The translations under genes and the position numbers were made by a program. From contig CANBVQ010000002.1 of assembly GCA_947372925.1 (NCBI GenBank), forward strand, positions 38,573 to 102,572: a stretch of 64,000 nucleotides of DNA, in the 5' to 3' direction. Origin of the DNA: Acidimicrobiaceae bacterium (GTDB lineage: Bacteria; Actinomycetota; Acidimicrobiia; Acidimicrobiales; RAAP-2). This document shows, in pieces, positions 24,022 through 34,759 of this stretch. The number at the start of each line of letters is the position of its first letter. The first letter of the stretch is position 1. Under the pieces are notes generated by a model. That model made no database searches, was not told where the DNA came from, and worked only from the letters and a program-made list of their open reading frames with translations.

Positions 24022-24609
24022 TTATCGCTTGAGTAACTTCCACGTCGCGGGCAGCGCGACACCGGCGATACCGGCCTTGATGAGGTCACCGAGCCAGAAG
24101 GGCGTAAAGCCCCAGGCAATGGCTTGCGATGGTGAGACGCCCAAGTTGAAGCCGAGCCATGTGACACCGAGGATGTAGATAATCGCCGACGAAAGAACCA
24201 TTGAAGCCACGGCGGACATCACCTTGCGGTCAGCCCGACGAGTGGCGAGCCATCCGCCGACTGCGCCCGCCACAATGAAGCCCAACAGATAGCCGAACGT
24301 CGCACCGTGCACCACGTGCCAACCGCCCGAGTGCTGCGTGAACCACGGCACACCGGCGAGGCCGGCGACGAGATACAGAGACATTGAGAGTGCCGAGCGA
24401 ACGGGACCAAAGGAGGCGCCCACGAGCAGGACGGCCAGCGTCTGACCAGTCACCGGAACTGGGGTGAAGCTGAGCGGAATAGAGATCTGGGCCAGAAGAC
24501 CGACGAAGAGGGCCCCTCCGAGAATCATCTGCACATCGTGCAAACGCGAACGTGAGATCAGGTCACCCAAGACTCGCGGCTGGGGCATCGTGACAACTGC
24601 AGTATTCAT
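24022..24609 (-). CDS. bioY: Biotin transporter BioY (ECF S-component)
   Basis: A 195-aa membrane protein binding biotin. It has six hydrophobic helices and the family motifs SIPLSFTPVPVTGQTLAVLL and LYLVAGLAGVPWF, and a glycine-rich GYLLGFIVAGAVGGWLA. No EcfT/EcfA genes are adjacent, so it either uses a shared ECF module encoded elsewhere or works alone. A clear AAAGGAG site lies upstream of the ATG. Whether the gene is biotin-controlled cannot be seen; I found no obvious BirA/BioQ-like palindrome in the 66-base upstream region. Confidence 0.93.
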   Translation of the reverse strand: MNTAVVTMPQPRVLGDLISRSRLHDVQMILGGALFVGLLAQISIPLSFTPVPVTGQTLAVLLVGASFGPVRSALSMSLYLVAGLAGVPWFTQHSGGWHVVHGATFGYLLGFIVAGAVGGWLATRRADRKVMSAVASMVLSSAIIYILGVTWLGFNLGVSPSQAIAWGFTPFWLGDLIKAGIAGVALPATWKLLKR

Positions 24610-24690
24610 GAAGTCTCCTTTGAGTGACTAAAGACTAGGAGTTTCACTGATTCGTTTGAGACATTTGCGACCAAAGTGCTGAGCGGTCTA

Positions 24691-24696
24691 TACGCT
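24691..24696 (+). promoter_or_regulatory. Leaderless -10 element of the DUF255 gene
   Basis: TACGCT, six bases before GTG at 24703; supports that start over GTG at 24676. Confidence 0.45.
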
Positions 24697-24702
24697 TCCT
24701 TC

Positions 24703-26708
<2,006 letters not shown>

Positions 26709-26712
<4 letters not shown>

Positions 26713-27425
26713 AGTTTCATCGCAACTTTGAACGCCTAGAAACCAAGCGGTTCGTCAAGAACATTCCTCGTACCCCCCTGGCCGACTTTTCACCCGGCGC
26801 CACCATCTACGGACTCGTACTTGGTTCGACTCGCGAAGACACCACGGTGATTGATTTGGGATCAGGTGCCCTCGTACGTTGGCGTGTGCCCTGGCCCGAA
26901 GGCGTCCAGAGCGACCTTCGCCTGTTCGGTGTCGTTGAAGCCGTCATCGCCGATGACCCTGCCGACGACGACCTCGCCCAGCCCGAAGCCATAACGATTG
27001 CCGACCTGCCTCGCCAGATTGGCACTTACGGAGGTCGCTCGATTCGCAAACTCCTCGCGAACGTCGTGGCACCATCAGACGGGCCACTCTTTGGCTTCCG
27101 CGGCCCGAGTGCTCCGTACTGGGAGTTCCGCGGAGAGCGGCCCTCGGCGGCCCTTTTGGTGTGCGACCGTGGACCGCAACTGTTGCGGCGACCCGAAGAT
27201 GGTTCGACGTGGGTTCGCTTCGGCTTTGAGCTTGAAGATGTCTGGTTACTCTGCGAGGACTCGCACGCCATTCGTGCCATTGACGCCGCACGCCGCACAT
27301 CACTGTCCGGAAAAGATCTTGCGCTAGCTCTGGGCTTTAAGCCGGCCTACGTCCTGGCGAGCTTGAGCCTGCCACTCGATGGCCACTGCTACAAGGTCTG
27401 CACGGGACTACTCCCGCGTTACTAA
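26709..27425 (+). CDS. Conserved hypothetical protein coupled to the DUF255 gene
   Basis: A 238-aa soluble protein, not recognised. The GTG overlaps the upstream stop (GTGA), so it is co-translated with the DUF255 protein. It is rich in aromatic and arginine residues. A region near 55-60 (DLGSGALVRWRVPW) and a C-terminal GFKPAYVLASLSLPLDGHCY stand out. No membrane helix, no known catalytic motif. Its stop directly abuts the stop of the convergent gene at 27426. Confidence 0.7.
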
Positions 27426-28097
27426 CTATTTAGGCAGTTTGCCCGAGGCCAGATCTTCGGCCATGGCCCAGCCAAAGACGACAACGCGCTGACCCTTCAG
27501 AGGCTTGACGCCCTTAAAGAATGATTCGCTGCCCTCTGGCAACACGCCCTTCGACGAGACGTAGTCGAGACCACCAACCGGGAGTTCGGTCAAGGAGTGC
27601 ACAAAGGTCTTGTCGTCAAACTCACGCTCGCCACCGAATCGCTTGGCGAGGCGTCGACCCCAGGCGCGATCTTCACCCGTGGGCTTGTAGCCCTGACGAG
27701 GCACGATGTCCTGCAAGCCAGCGAAGGCTCGGAAGCCATCGGCGGAAGTGAGGCGGGTGCCCAACAGCACGTCTTCGTCCGGGAACGCGAGGAGGGCCCG
27801 TCGGAATTGATCGTGAACGAGAGCCTTCAGGGTCTGGTCGCTCTTCGTATTGCGATCAACTAAGGCCACACCGACGAGAAGAGCGGGCGTCCCGCCGATG
27901 CGCTCGAGGGTGCAAAAGGAGTAACCGCGCAGTTTGTTGCCTTCGCGGGCGTGCGAGACGAGTACCCAGTCTTCGCGAATCTTGGACAGGAAGCCGATGT
28001 CAAAGCCCGGGTCACGGTCAGCACAGAGGTCTGCCATTTCCACGAGATCGCTATCGGTCAGTGCCGTGGTGTCTTTGGTGGTCACTGTCATCGCCAT
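27426..28097 (-). CDS. Conserved hypothetical protein, possibly GNAT-like
   Basis: A 223-aa soluble protein. The middle section (LRGYSFCTLERIGGTPALLVGVALVDRN followed by a helix and FPDEDVLLGTRL) has the strand-helix rhythm of an acetyltransferase, but the acetyl-CoA loop R/QxxGxG/A is not evident, so this is only a guess. It lies 12 bases downstream of dnaE and may be co-transcribed, although a TAGAAT hexamer nine bases before its ATG at 28097 might give it its own start. Translation could begin at ATG 28097 or 28091. Confidence 0.65.
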   Translation of the reverse strand: MAMTVTTKDTTALTDSDLVEMADLCADRDPGFDIGFLSKIREDWVLVSHAREGNKLRGYSFCTLERIGGTPALLVGVALVDRNTKSDQTLKALVHDQFRRALLAFPDEDVLLGTRLTSADGFRAFAGLQDIVPRQGYKPTGEDRAWGRRLAKRFGGEREFDDKTFVHSLTELPVGGLDYVSSKGVLPEGSESFFKGVKPLKGQRVVVFGWAMAEDLASGKLPK

Positions 28098-28109
28098 AGG
28101 GTGACCATT

Positions 28110-31100
28110 CTACGACTGTTCGGAAACCCCTCCAGAAGGGATGGTCGAACGGAAGACATTTCCCCCAAAAGTCGTCAGAAGCTCCCCCGCCGCGTCGGCG
28201 ACGTTGATCTTGAATTCCGCACCAATTCGGTACGTTTGCGAGGAATGGGGCATATGGAGGAAGACCTCCGTGGACCCGGGGTACTTCTTGAGAATCTCCT
28301 TCAGCTGGGCAATTCCCTCCGGGCGGGCCAGGGGGCCGTCGAGATTGAGCTGCACAATGTCATTGGCGATGGTCTTGATTTTGGGTGCCACGACGTCGAG
28401 CGCCGTCATGCGGGGACTGTCATCGCGGTTCTCGGCGCGGACCTTTAAGGAAACAATGTTGTCCTTAAACAAGATGGACGACTTCTCGGTGTAGAGCTTG
28501 CCGAAGACCATCACGTTGGCCGAGCTCGTCAAGTCTTCAATGGTGACTTGGGCAAATACTGATCCCGAACGAGACGTCTTGACCACGACGCTGGTGAGGA
28601 CGCCGGCAATACGTGTAACCACCTGGCTGCCGTCAAGGTCGAGACTGGCCCGCAAATCGTTGATGGAAAAGTCCGAGTAGAGATCCAACGTCTTTTCAAC
28701 GCCAAGGAGTGGATGGTCAGAGACGTAGAGACCCAGCATCTCGCGCTCAAAGTTCAGGCGATCTTCTTTGTTGAACTCCTTCGTGGGAATCGGGATATCG
28801 GTGCCGCTCCAGTCACCCGCATCGTCCAGTGTGGCAAAGAGTGTCGAAATGCCGTGCGTGATGTCCTTGCGACGCTCCAGCGTCCGATCGACGAGCTCGT
28901 CAACGACCAGCGTCAGACCCTGACGAGAAATACCAAAGGAGTCGAATGCGCCACCCTTGGCCAGCGACTCCATCGTGCGCTTGTTGAGCACCAGTGGATC
29001 GACCCGGCGTACGAAGTCGTAAATGTCCGCGAAGTTGCCACTTTCTCGACGCTCCGCCACGATGCGATCAACGAGCGCGGAACCAACGTTGCGGACGGCG
29101 CTGAGTCCGAAATTGATGGTCCGCTCTCGAGTGATACTCGGTGCGAAATCGACGAGCGACTCATTGACGTCAGGCACTCGAACGGAAATTCCCATGCTGC
29201 GACATTCAGATAGGTACGACGCCAACTTGTCCTTGTCATCTTTCGATGAGGTCAACACGGCTGACATGTACTCCAGGGGGTAGTGGAATTTCAGATAACC
29301 GTTTTGGTACGCCAGGAGGGCGTACCCGTAGGCGTGAGACTTGTTAAAGGCGTAGTCCGCGAATGGCTCAATTTTGTCGAACAGAAGTGTTCCGAGTTCG
29401 CGACCGTAACCCATGTTGTCGGCACCACCAACGAAGCGTTCACGTTCCGCTTGAATCATTTCGCGAATCTTCTTACCGGTGGCCTTGCGCAGGTTGTCGG
29501 CCTCAGTCATGGAGTACCCGGCGATTTTGGTCGCCACGCGCATCATGTCTTCTTGGTAAACCATCAAGCCGTAGGTCTCGCCGAGGACATCCTCGAGGTC
29601 AACGTGGTCGTAGACGACTTTCTTGCGCCCGTTTTTCCGGTCGGCGTATTCGTGGTGCGTCTTCTCCCCCATGGGACCAGGTCGGTAGAGAGCTACCAGT
29701 GCGGCGATATCTTCGAACGACGTTGGCGCCAAGCGACGCATGAGGTCCCGCATGTTGGGGCTCTCGAGCTGGAAGAGGCCCATCGACGCACCGCGCTGGA
29801 GCATGGAGTAGACGCCAGGGTCATCGAGTTCGACGTGATCGATGTCGGGCCGCGTGCCGCTGTTCATCTCAACCAGGTCGAGACACCGTTCGATAATGGC
29901 GAGGTTCTTTAGGCCCAGGAAGTCCATCTTGAGCAGACCCAAGTCCTCGACGCCGTGCATTTCAAATTGCGTCACCACGGGGGCGTCATCGATAGCGCCG
30001 TTCGGTCCGGGCTTTCGCTGGATGGGTACGTACTCCGTTACCGGCTCTTTGGTGATGACCACGGCGGCGGCGTGGATGCCGTCTTGGCGACGCTTACCCT
30101 CGAGACCGAGTGCCACCGAGATGGTCTTGGCGACATCGGGTTCGGTCTCATTCATCCGTCGCAGGTCCGCCGCTTCGGCAAAACGATCCTCGTACCCCGG
30201 AGTCTCGACCAAACAGGCGTTGAGAGGCACGTCCTTACCCATCAACAACGGAGGCATGGCCTTGGCGATCTTGTCGCCGACCGCCGGTGGAAAGCCCAGC
30301 ACCCGGGCGGCGTCGCGGACGGCGGCTCGTGCCTTGATGGTGGAGAACGTCACAATCTGCGCCACGTGGTCCGAGCCGTATCGCTCGGCGGCGTACTTAA
30401 TCATTTCGCCACGGAATCGCTCGTCGAAGTCCATGTCGATATCGGGCATCTGCTTACGGCCCGGGTTCAGGAACCGTTCGAAAATAAGTCCGTACTTAAT
30501 CGGGTCCAACTCCACAATGCTGAGGCAGTAGGCCACGCAACAACCAGCGGCAGAACCTCGACCGGGACCGACGCGGATCTTGGACTCCTTCGCGAATCGG
30601 ATGAGGTCCCAGACGACGAGGAAGTAGTCAGAGAAACCCATGTTGGCAATAACGCCAAGTTCGTAATCGATTCGGTCGCGCACCTCTTGGTTGAGACCAT
30701 CGCCGTAGCGCGCGAGCGCGCCCTGGTAGGTCAGTTCGCGCAAGTAGTTATTGGCCGACTCCGCCTCGGTCTCCTTCTGATACTCCGGCGGAATCGGGAA
30801 CTGAGGCAGAGCGTCGTTGTCTTTGGAGATCGTGACGTTGGCCCGTTCGGCGATCCAGAGTGTGTTGTTACACGAGTCGGGTAGTTCGCGGAAGAGGTAG
30901 CGCATCTCCGCGGCCGTCTTGAGATAGTTCTCGTGACTATCAAACTTAAATCGATTGGTATCGGACATCAAAGAACCGGTCTGCACGCACAACAGGGCGT
31001 CCTGCATGTCGGCGTCATCACGGTGGACGTAGTGAATGTCGTTCGTCGCCAGCAGCGGTGCGTCGAGCCGCTTGGCGATTTCAATCAACGAAGGATTGGT

Positions 31101-31700
31101 GCGGATCTGGTCGGCAATCCCGTGGTCTTGCAGTTCGATAAAGAAGTTGTCGCGCCCGAAAATATCCTGCAGGCGGGCCGCCATCGAGAGTCCTTCGTCG
31201 AAATTGTCCTTGACTAACGCCTCAAGCACAACGCCACTGAGGCAGCTCGATGTGGCTATCAATCCTTCGTGGTGCTGTTCGAGTAGCTCCCAGTCCACGC
31301 GCGGCTTGTAGTAGTAACCCTCGAGGAATGCACGGGACGAAAGCTGGATCAGGTTGCGGTAGCCCTGCGTGGACTCCGCCAACAACGTCAGGTGGTTGTA
31401 AAGGCGGTGCCCTCCGTCGACCTCGCCACCCGAGTCGTCCACTTTGCCGCGACGTGACGGTCGGTCGTGCCGGGAATTGCGAGCCATGTAGGCCTCGAGA
31501 CCAATGATGGGCGTGACGTCATGCTTTCGGCACGTGTCGTAGAAGTCCAAGACGCCGTAGAGGTTTCCGTGGTCGGTAATACCAATGGCCGTTTGACCAT
31601 CCGCCTTGGCGGCGAGCACCATGTCCTCGACACGCGCGGCACCGTCGAGCATCGAGTACTCGGTGTGGTTGTGAAGATGGACGAAACTGTCAGTGCTCAT
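28110..31700 (-). CDS. dnaE: DNA polymerase III alpha subunit (DnaE)
   Basis: The replicative C-family polymerase, 1196 aa, normal for actinobacterial DnaE1. The N-terminal PHP domain (HLHNHTEYSMLDGAARVEDM, ITDHGNLYG) has the metal-binding histidines, so intrinsic 3'-5' proofreading is possible. The palm holds GPGRGSAAG near residue 390 and the catalytic PDIDMDF near residue 420. The thumb/fingers, a helix-hairpin-helix region and an OB-fold (VVTRIAGVLTSVVVK...) follow. An AAGG/GAGG-rich leader precedes the ATG. The C-terminal region after the OB fold is intact. Confidence 0.97.
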   Translation of the reverse strand: MSTDSFVHLHNHTEYSMLDGAARVEDMVLAAKADGQTAIGITDHGNLYGVLDFYDTCRKHDVTPIIGLEAYMARNSRHDRPSRRGKVDDSGGEVDGGHRLYNHLTLLAESTQGYRNLIQLSSRAFLEGYYYKPRVDWELLEQHHEGLIATSSCLSGVVLEALVKDNFDEGLSMAARLQDIFGRDNFFIELQDHGIADQIRTNPSLIEIAKRLDAPLLATNDIHYVHRDDADMQDALLCVQTGSLMSDTNRFKFDSHENYLKTAAEMRYLFRELPDSCNNTLWIAERANVTISKDNDALPQFPIPPEYQKETEAESANNYLRELTYQGALARYGDGLNQEVRDRIDYELGVIANMGFSDYFLVVWDLIRFAKESKIRVGPGRGSAAGCCVAYCLSIVELDPIKYGLIFERFLNPGRKQMPDIDMDFDERFRGEMIKYAAERYGSDHVAQIVTFSTIKARAAVRDAARVLGFPPAVGDKIAKAMPPLLMGKDVPLNACLVETPGYEDRFAEAADLRRMNETEPDVAKTISVALGLEGKRRQDGIHAAAVVITKEPVTEYVPIQRKPGPNGAIDDAPVVTQFEMHGVEDLGLLKMDFLGLKNLAIIERCLDLVEMNSGTRPDIDHVELDDPGVYSMLQRGASMGLFQLESPNMRDLMRRLAPTSFEDIAALVALYRPGPMGEKTHHEYADRKNGRKKVVYDHVDLEDVLGETYGLMVYQEDMMRVATKIAGYSMTEADNLRKATGKKIREMIQAERERFVGGADNMGYGRELGTLLFDKIEPFADYAFNKSHAYGYALLAYQNGYLKFHYPLEYMSAVLTSSKDDKDKLASYLSECRSMGISVRVPDVNESLVDFAPSITRERTINFGLSAVRNVGSALVDRIVAERRESGNFADIYDFVRRVDPLVLNKRTMESLAKGGAFDSFGISRQGLTLVVDELVDRTLERRKDITHGISTLFATLDDAGDWSGTDIPIPTKEFNKEDRLNFEREMLGLYVSDHPLLGVEKTLDLYSDFSINDLRASLDLDGSQVVTRIAGVLTSVVVKTSRSGSVFAQVTIEDLTSSANVMVFGKLYTEKSSILFKDNIVSLKVRAENRDDSPRMTALDVVAPKIKTIANDIVQLNLDGPLARPEGIAQLKEILKKYPGSTEVFLHMPHSSQTYRIGAEFKINVADAAGELLTTFGGNVFRSTIPSGGVSEQS

Positions 31701-31786
31701 TGAAAACCTTGGTCCACCTCGGGATGAAGTGGTGAAACGAGACGCTAGCGGGAGCCTGGTACATCGCGGTGTAACGCGCCTGGCGC

Positions 31787-32275
31787 CTAGAGATACGTGC
31801 CTGATCGGGGGTCAGGCGTCGTGGGGCTGGGCTCAATTTCACGGCTCCGCATCTGCTCGAGTTGCGCCTGGGCGGCCGCCTGCTGGGCGAAGAGTGAGGC
31901 TTGGATGCCGTGGAAGAGGCCTTCGAGCCACCCGACGAGCTGCGCTTGGGCCACTCGTAACTCCGAGTCAGTCGGCACTTCGGTCGAAAAGGGCAGGGCC
32001 ATGCGCGACAACTCTTCGGAGAGATCGGTCGAAAGTGCCCCCGAGAGTTCCGTCACCGACTGCTCGTAGATTTCCCGAAGTCGTCGACGGCCGGCGTCAT
32101 CGAGGGGCGAGTTGCGAGCTTCATCCAACAGACTCTTGACCATCGAGCCAATGCGCATCACTTTGGCAGGCTGGGAGATGAAATCCGTGGGTTCGGTCAT
32201 TTCGGGTGTTTCGGTGGCGGGAGAAAGGACTTCGTCCGGACCAACCGTGACGTTTACAGATTCTGCAGTTTCCAT
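31787..32275 (-). CDS. bpa: Bacterial proteasome activator Bpa (PafE)
   Basis: A 162-aa protein matching the actinobacterial Bpa/PafE family, an ATP-independent ring that opens the 20S proteasome. It has the core KVMRIGSMVKSLLDEARNSP, the four-helix region, the highly conserved AQLVGWLEGLFHGIQASLF and a C-terminal GTYL, equivalent to the GQYL tail that docks into the proteasome. The frame is open much further upstream, but ATG at 32275 fits the family; longer versions would overlap the divergent Rrf2 gene. No prcA/prcB genes are in the window, so a proteasome elsewhere is predicted. Confidence 0.93.
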   Translation of the reverse strand: METAESVNVTVGPDEVLSPATETPEMTEPTDFISQPAKVMRIGSMVKSLLDEARNSPLDDAGRRRLREIYEQSVTELSGALSTDLSEELSRMALPFSTEVPTDSELRVAQAQLVGWLEGLFHGIQASLFAQQAAAQAQLEQMRSREIEPSPTTPDPRSGTYL

Positions 32276-32343
32276 AGAAATCAGTGTGCCACTGAATCGC
32301 AACCTTCGTACGCTCACTTCTGAAACCCGACCTCCAGCAGGGG

Positions 32344-32349
32344 TAATCT
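32344..32349 (+). promoter_or_regulatory. Leaderless -10 element of the Rrf2 gene
   Basis: TAATCT, six bases before GTG at 32356; no ribosome site. Confidence 0.5.
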
Positions 32350-32355
32350 TGCCGA

Positions 32356-32793
32356 GTGAGAGTGTCGACCCGAGGTGACTACGCCAGCCGCGCGCTATTG
32401 AGTCTCGCCCTGCACGACGAGAACTCCGGGCCCACGTCGGTTCGCGATATTGCCGAACGCACGGGCCTTCCACAGCCCTATTTGGAGCAGATTCTCCTCT
32501 CCCTGAAGGGTGCTGGCATCGTGACCTCGAAGCGCGGCGTTGGAGGTGGGTACGTCTTGACCCGCCCGCCAGACGACCTAACTCTGGGTGAAATTGTGGC
32601 GGCCGTGGACGGGCCCATCGTGGCTGGCGACTTTGGCGCCCCCCACGAAGACGACGCCTGTGACCACGAAGGCCAGTGTGCCCTGCTGGCCGTTTGGGCC
32701 GAAGTTGGGCACCATATGGCCGATCATCTAGCCAGTTACACCCTGGCCGACATGGTCGATCGGGCGCGCGGCAACGCCGCCAGCGGCTCTTAG
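32356..32793 (+). CDS. Rrf2-family transcriptional regulator
   Basis: A 145-aa DNA-binding protein beginning MRVSTRGDYASRALLSLAL, with the Rrf2 winged helix (VRDIAERTGLPQPYLEQIL, SKRGVGGGYVL). The effector region has C-x5-C (ACDHEGQC) followed by W, rather than the three cysteines of IscR/NsrR; an Fe-S or other redox/metal sensor is possible but unproven. It is divergent from bpa (80 bases apart) and lies upstream of a sigma factor, in the same direction. Palindromes between the two are candidate operators. Confidence 0.9.
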   Translation: MRVSTRGDYASRALLSLALHDENSGPTSVRDIAERTGLPQPYLEQILLSLKGAGIVTSKRGVGGGYVLTRPPDDLTLGEIVAAVDGPIVAGDFGAPHEDDACDHEGQCALLAVWAEVGHHMADHLASYTLADMVDRARGNAASGS

Positions 32794-32835
32794 GAATCTT
32801 TTACTTTTCGGAAACAGTTCTGACCATCGGGTCTA

Positions 32836-32851
32836 GTTACCGAGTGGTAAC
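32836..32851. promoter_or_regulatory. Perfect palindrome GTTACC-GAGT-GGTAAC, candidate operator
   Basis: Six-base perfect arms with a four-base spacer, between the Rrf2 gene stop and the sigma factor. Size and symmetry fit a dimeric regulator site. The binding protein is not known; the neighbouring Rrf2 regulator is the simplest candidate. Confidence 0.4.
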
Positions 32852-32861
32852 TTACTCACAT

Positions 32862-32899
32862 ATCGGTATAGGAATTCCGATTGTCAGTCCCCCCGACTG
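32862..32899. repeat. Two further inverted repeats upstream of the sigma factor
   Basis: ATCGG (32862-32866) pairs with CCGAT (32877-32881) around a GGAATTCC centre; CAGTC (32885-32889) pairs with GACTG (32895-32899) around five C. They may be operator sites or hairpins in the sigma mRNA leader. Confidence 0.35.
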
Positions 32900-32939
32900 G
32901 CGAATGTTGTGTTTTAACTGTTCCGTAAGGAGACCAGAA

Positions 32940-33791
32940 GTGAGCACCAATAACCGCCGAACCGCCAACTCATCGAACGACATGTTGGCCCTTTTCATGC
33001 GTGACCTTGACAAGTACCCCATGCCTAACTACGACGAGCAAGTCGAGCTAGCCAAGCGCGTACAAGACGGTGACGCCGAGGCGAAGAAGCAGATGATCGC
33101 CGGAAACCTTCGACTCGTAATCCACTGGGCACGTCGCTACCAGGACCGTGGTGTCGAGATGGCTGACCTCTTGCAGGAGGGCACCTTCGGCCTCATGCGT
33201 GCCGTGGAAAAGTTTGAACCAGAGCGCGGCTTCAAGTTCTCGACCTACGCCACCTGGTGGATTCGCCAGTCGTTGCAGCGTGCCGTTCAGCAGCACGGTC
33301 GAACCATTCGTATCCCCCTCGAAGTCGGTGAGCAGTTGCAGCGCCTCGAGGCGGCCACCGCCGAGTTGACCTCCCTCTTTGGACGTCGTCCCACCGATGA
33401 CGAGATTCTTGAAGCGACGGGCATTAACCGGACGCAGCGCCTCCAGCTGGAGAATCTGCCTTCAGTGACCGCGAGCCTCGACCAGCCTGCCTCGTCAGAC
33501 TCCACCACCACCCTGGGTGAGTTGGTCGGCAGCAACGATGACTCTTGGATCGAAGGCATCGAGCGCAACATGATGCACGACCAGCTCAAGGGTGCCCTCA
33601 ATCAACTCACTGAGCTGCAGCGCGAGGTCTTGAACTTCCGTTACGGACTCAATGGTGGAACGCCACTCTCTCTCCAGGCCACCGCTCAGAAGATGGACAT
33701 CGGTGTACGCCGTGTTCGTCGCGCTGAAGAAGAGGCTTTAGAGATTCTGCGGGAGGACCCTGAAGTCCTGTCGCAGCACGAAAACGCCTAG
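32940..33791 (+). CDS. RNA polymerase sigma-70 factor (group 2-like)
   Basis: A 283-aa sigma factor lacking region 1.1. It has region 1.2 (MLALFMRDLDKYPMPNYDEQ), region 2 (NLRLVIHWARRYQDRG, DLLQEGTFGLMRAVEKFEPERGFKFSTYATWWIRQ), region 3 (RTIRIPLEVGEQLQRL) and region 4 (LTELQREVLNFRYG with a helix-turn-helix). The strict core-binding and -10 recognition segments are well kept, so it is a primary-like alternative sigma and probably not the essential one. GTG at 32940 is chosen because TAAGGAG lies 7 bases upstream. The coding frame extends upstream into the Rrf2 gene but without support. Confidence 0.93.
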   Translation: MSTNNRRTANSSNDMLALFMRDLDKYPMPNYDEQVELAKRVQDGDAEAKKQMIAGNLRLVIHWARRYQDRGVEMADLLQEGTFGLMRAVEKFEPERGFKFSTYATWWIRQSLQRAVQQHGRTIRIPLEVGEQLQRLEAATAELTSLFGRRPTDDEILEATGINRTQRLQLENLPSVTASLDQPASSDSTTTLGELVGSNDDSWIEGIERNMMHDQLKGALNQLTELQREVLNFRYGLNGGTPLSLQATAQKMDIGVRRVRRAEEEALEILREDPEVLSQHENA

Positions 33792-34759
33792 CAGTCCGGT
33801 GCGTCGGGCGTAAGTGCCCGGAGATCATCAGGCATCGGAGCGATCGTCGTAATGGTCTCACCAGTGCTGGGGTGTAGAAACGTCAACTTTGCGGAATGCA
33901 GATAGAAGCGATCCTGCTCTAAGCGCTTATCGCGCCGGTGGCCATATTTTGAGTCGTTCACCACTGAGTGGCCGATTGTCGACAAGTGGACACGAATTTG
34001 ATGGGTGCGACCCGTGTCGAGACGGAGTCGCAGAAGAGTCTGTAGGCGGGGCTTCTCGAGGCGCTCAATGACCTCGTAGCCGGTTCGAGCCGGACGGCCA
34101 TCACTTCGGACAGTCATCATCGTTGGAGTCCGCGTAGAGCGCCCTAGGGGTGCGTCAACGACCCCACGCGACTCCACCACGTGTCCTTCAACGAGGCCGA
34201 GATAGGTGCGGCCCATTGTTCGATCGGCCAATTGGTCCGATAGTGAATCAAAGGCCTCTTCGGTGCGAGCTACGACCAAGAGACCCGAGGTTCCCCGGTC
34301 GAGACGATGCACGACGCCAGGACGTCGAGGTTCACAGATTCCTTCAGTTGAGAGCTGGGCAATCTCGGGGTACCGAGCTAAGACGCCCGCTATCAACGAT
34401 CCACCGGCGCGACCAGCACCCGGATGAACAACTTGATCGGCACGCTTATTGATAACTAGGAACTGCTCATCTTCGAGAACGACGTCAACCGGCACATCCG
34501 CGTCGGGTACGACAAAGCCATCATCTGGAATCGGCAGCTGTGCCACCAGGAGTTGTCCGTCTTCTAGGTGATACGAGGCCTTCGAGACAACCTTCTCGTT
34601 GACCTGTACGCGGCCTTCGTCCAGAATCGCCTGGGCCTCTGCCCGCGACAAACCGGTCAGAATTGCGAGGGCGCGATCGATGCGCATGCCATCCAAGGTG
34701 TACGGAACCGTGACCTCGAGGCTTTCGCCGCCATCATCTTCTACAAACTCATCACTCAT
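33788..34759 (-). CDS. RluA/RluD-family 23S rRNA pseudouridine synthase
   Basis: A 323-aa protein with an N-terminal S4 RNA-binding domain (RIDRALAILTGLSRAEAQAIL) and the catalytic RluA domain holding HRLDRGTSGLLVVA, whose Asp is catalytic. The C-terminal RTHQIRVHL motif is present. The overall length and S4 domain resemble RluD, which modifies helix 69, but family members differ in target. Its ATG overlaps the lspA stop (TAATG), a usual actinobacterial pair. Its stop shares bases with the convergent sigma factor stop. Confidence 0.92.
   Translation of the reverse strand: MSDEFVEDDGGESLEVTVPYTLDGMRIDRALAILTGLSRAEAQAILDEGRVQVNEKVVSKASYHLEDGQLLVAQLPIPDDGFVVPDADVPVDVVLEDEQFLVINKRADQVVHPGAGRAGGSLIAGVLARYPEIAQLSTEGICEPRRPGVVHRLDRGTSGLLVVARTEEAFDSLSDQLADRTMGRTYLGLVEGHVVESRGVVDAPLGRSTRTPTMMTVRSDGRPARTGYEVIERLEKPRLQTLLRLRLDTGRTHQIRVHLSTIGHSVVNDSKYGHRRDKRLEQDRFYLHSAKLTFLHPSTGETITTIAPMPDDLRALTPDAPDC

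Noticed and set aside
24610..24702. Biotin operator or riboswitch before bioY
   Set aside because: No clear dyad of BirA/BioQ type was found; only an AAAGGAG ribosome site is certain.
29955..30884. A 309-codon plus-strand open frame opposite dnaE
   Set aside because: Antisense shadow of the polymerase coding sequence; no family features or start signals.
32276..32473. N-terminal extension of Bpa
   Set aside because: The extension overlaps the divergent Rrf2 gene and has no homology; Bpa starts near MET at 32275.
32676..32939. N-terminal extension of the sigma factor
   Set aside because: It overlaps the Rrf2 gene in another frame; TAAGGAG before GTG 32940 fixes the start.
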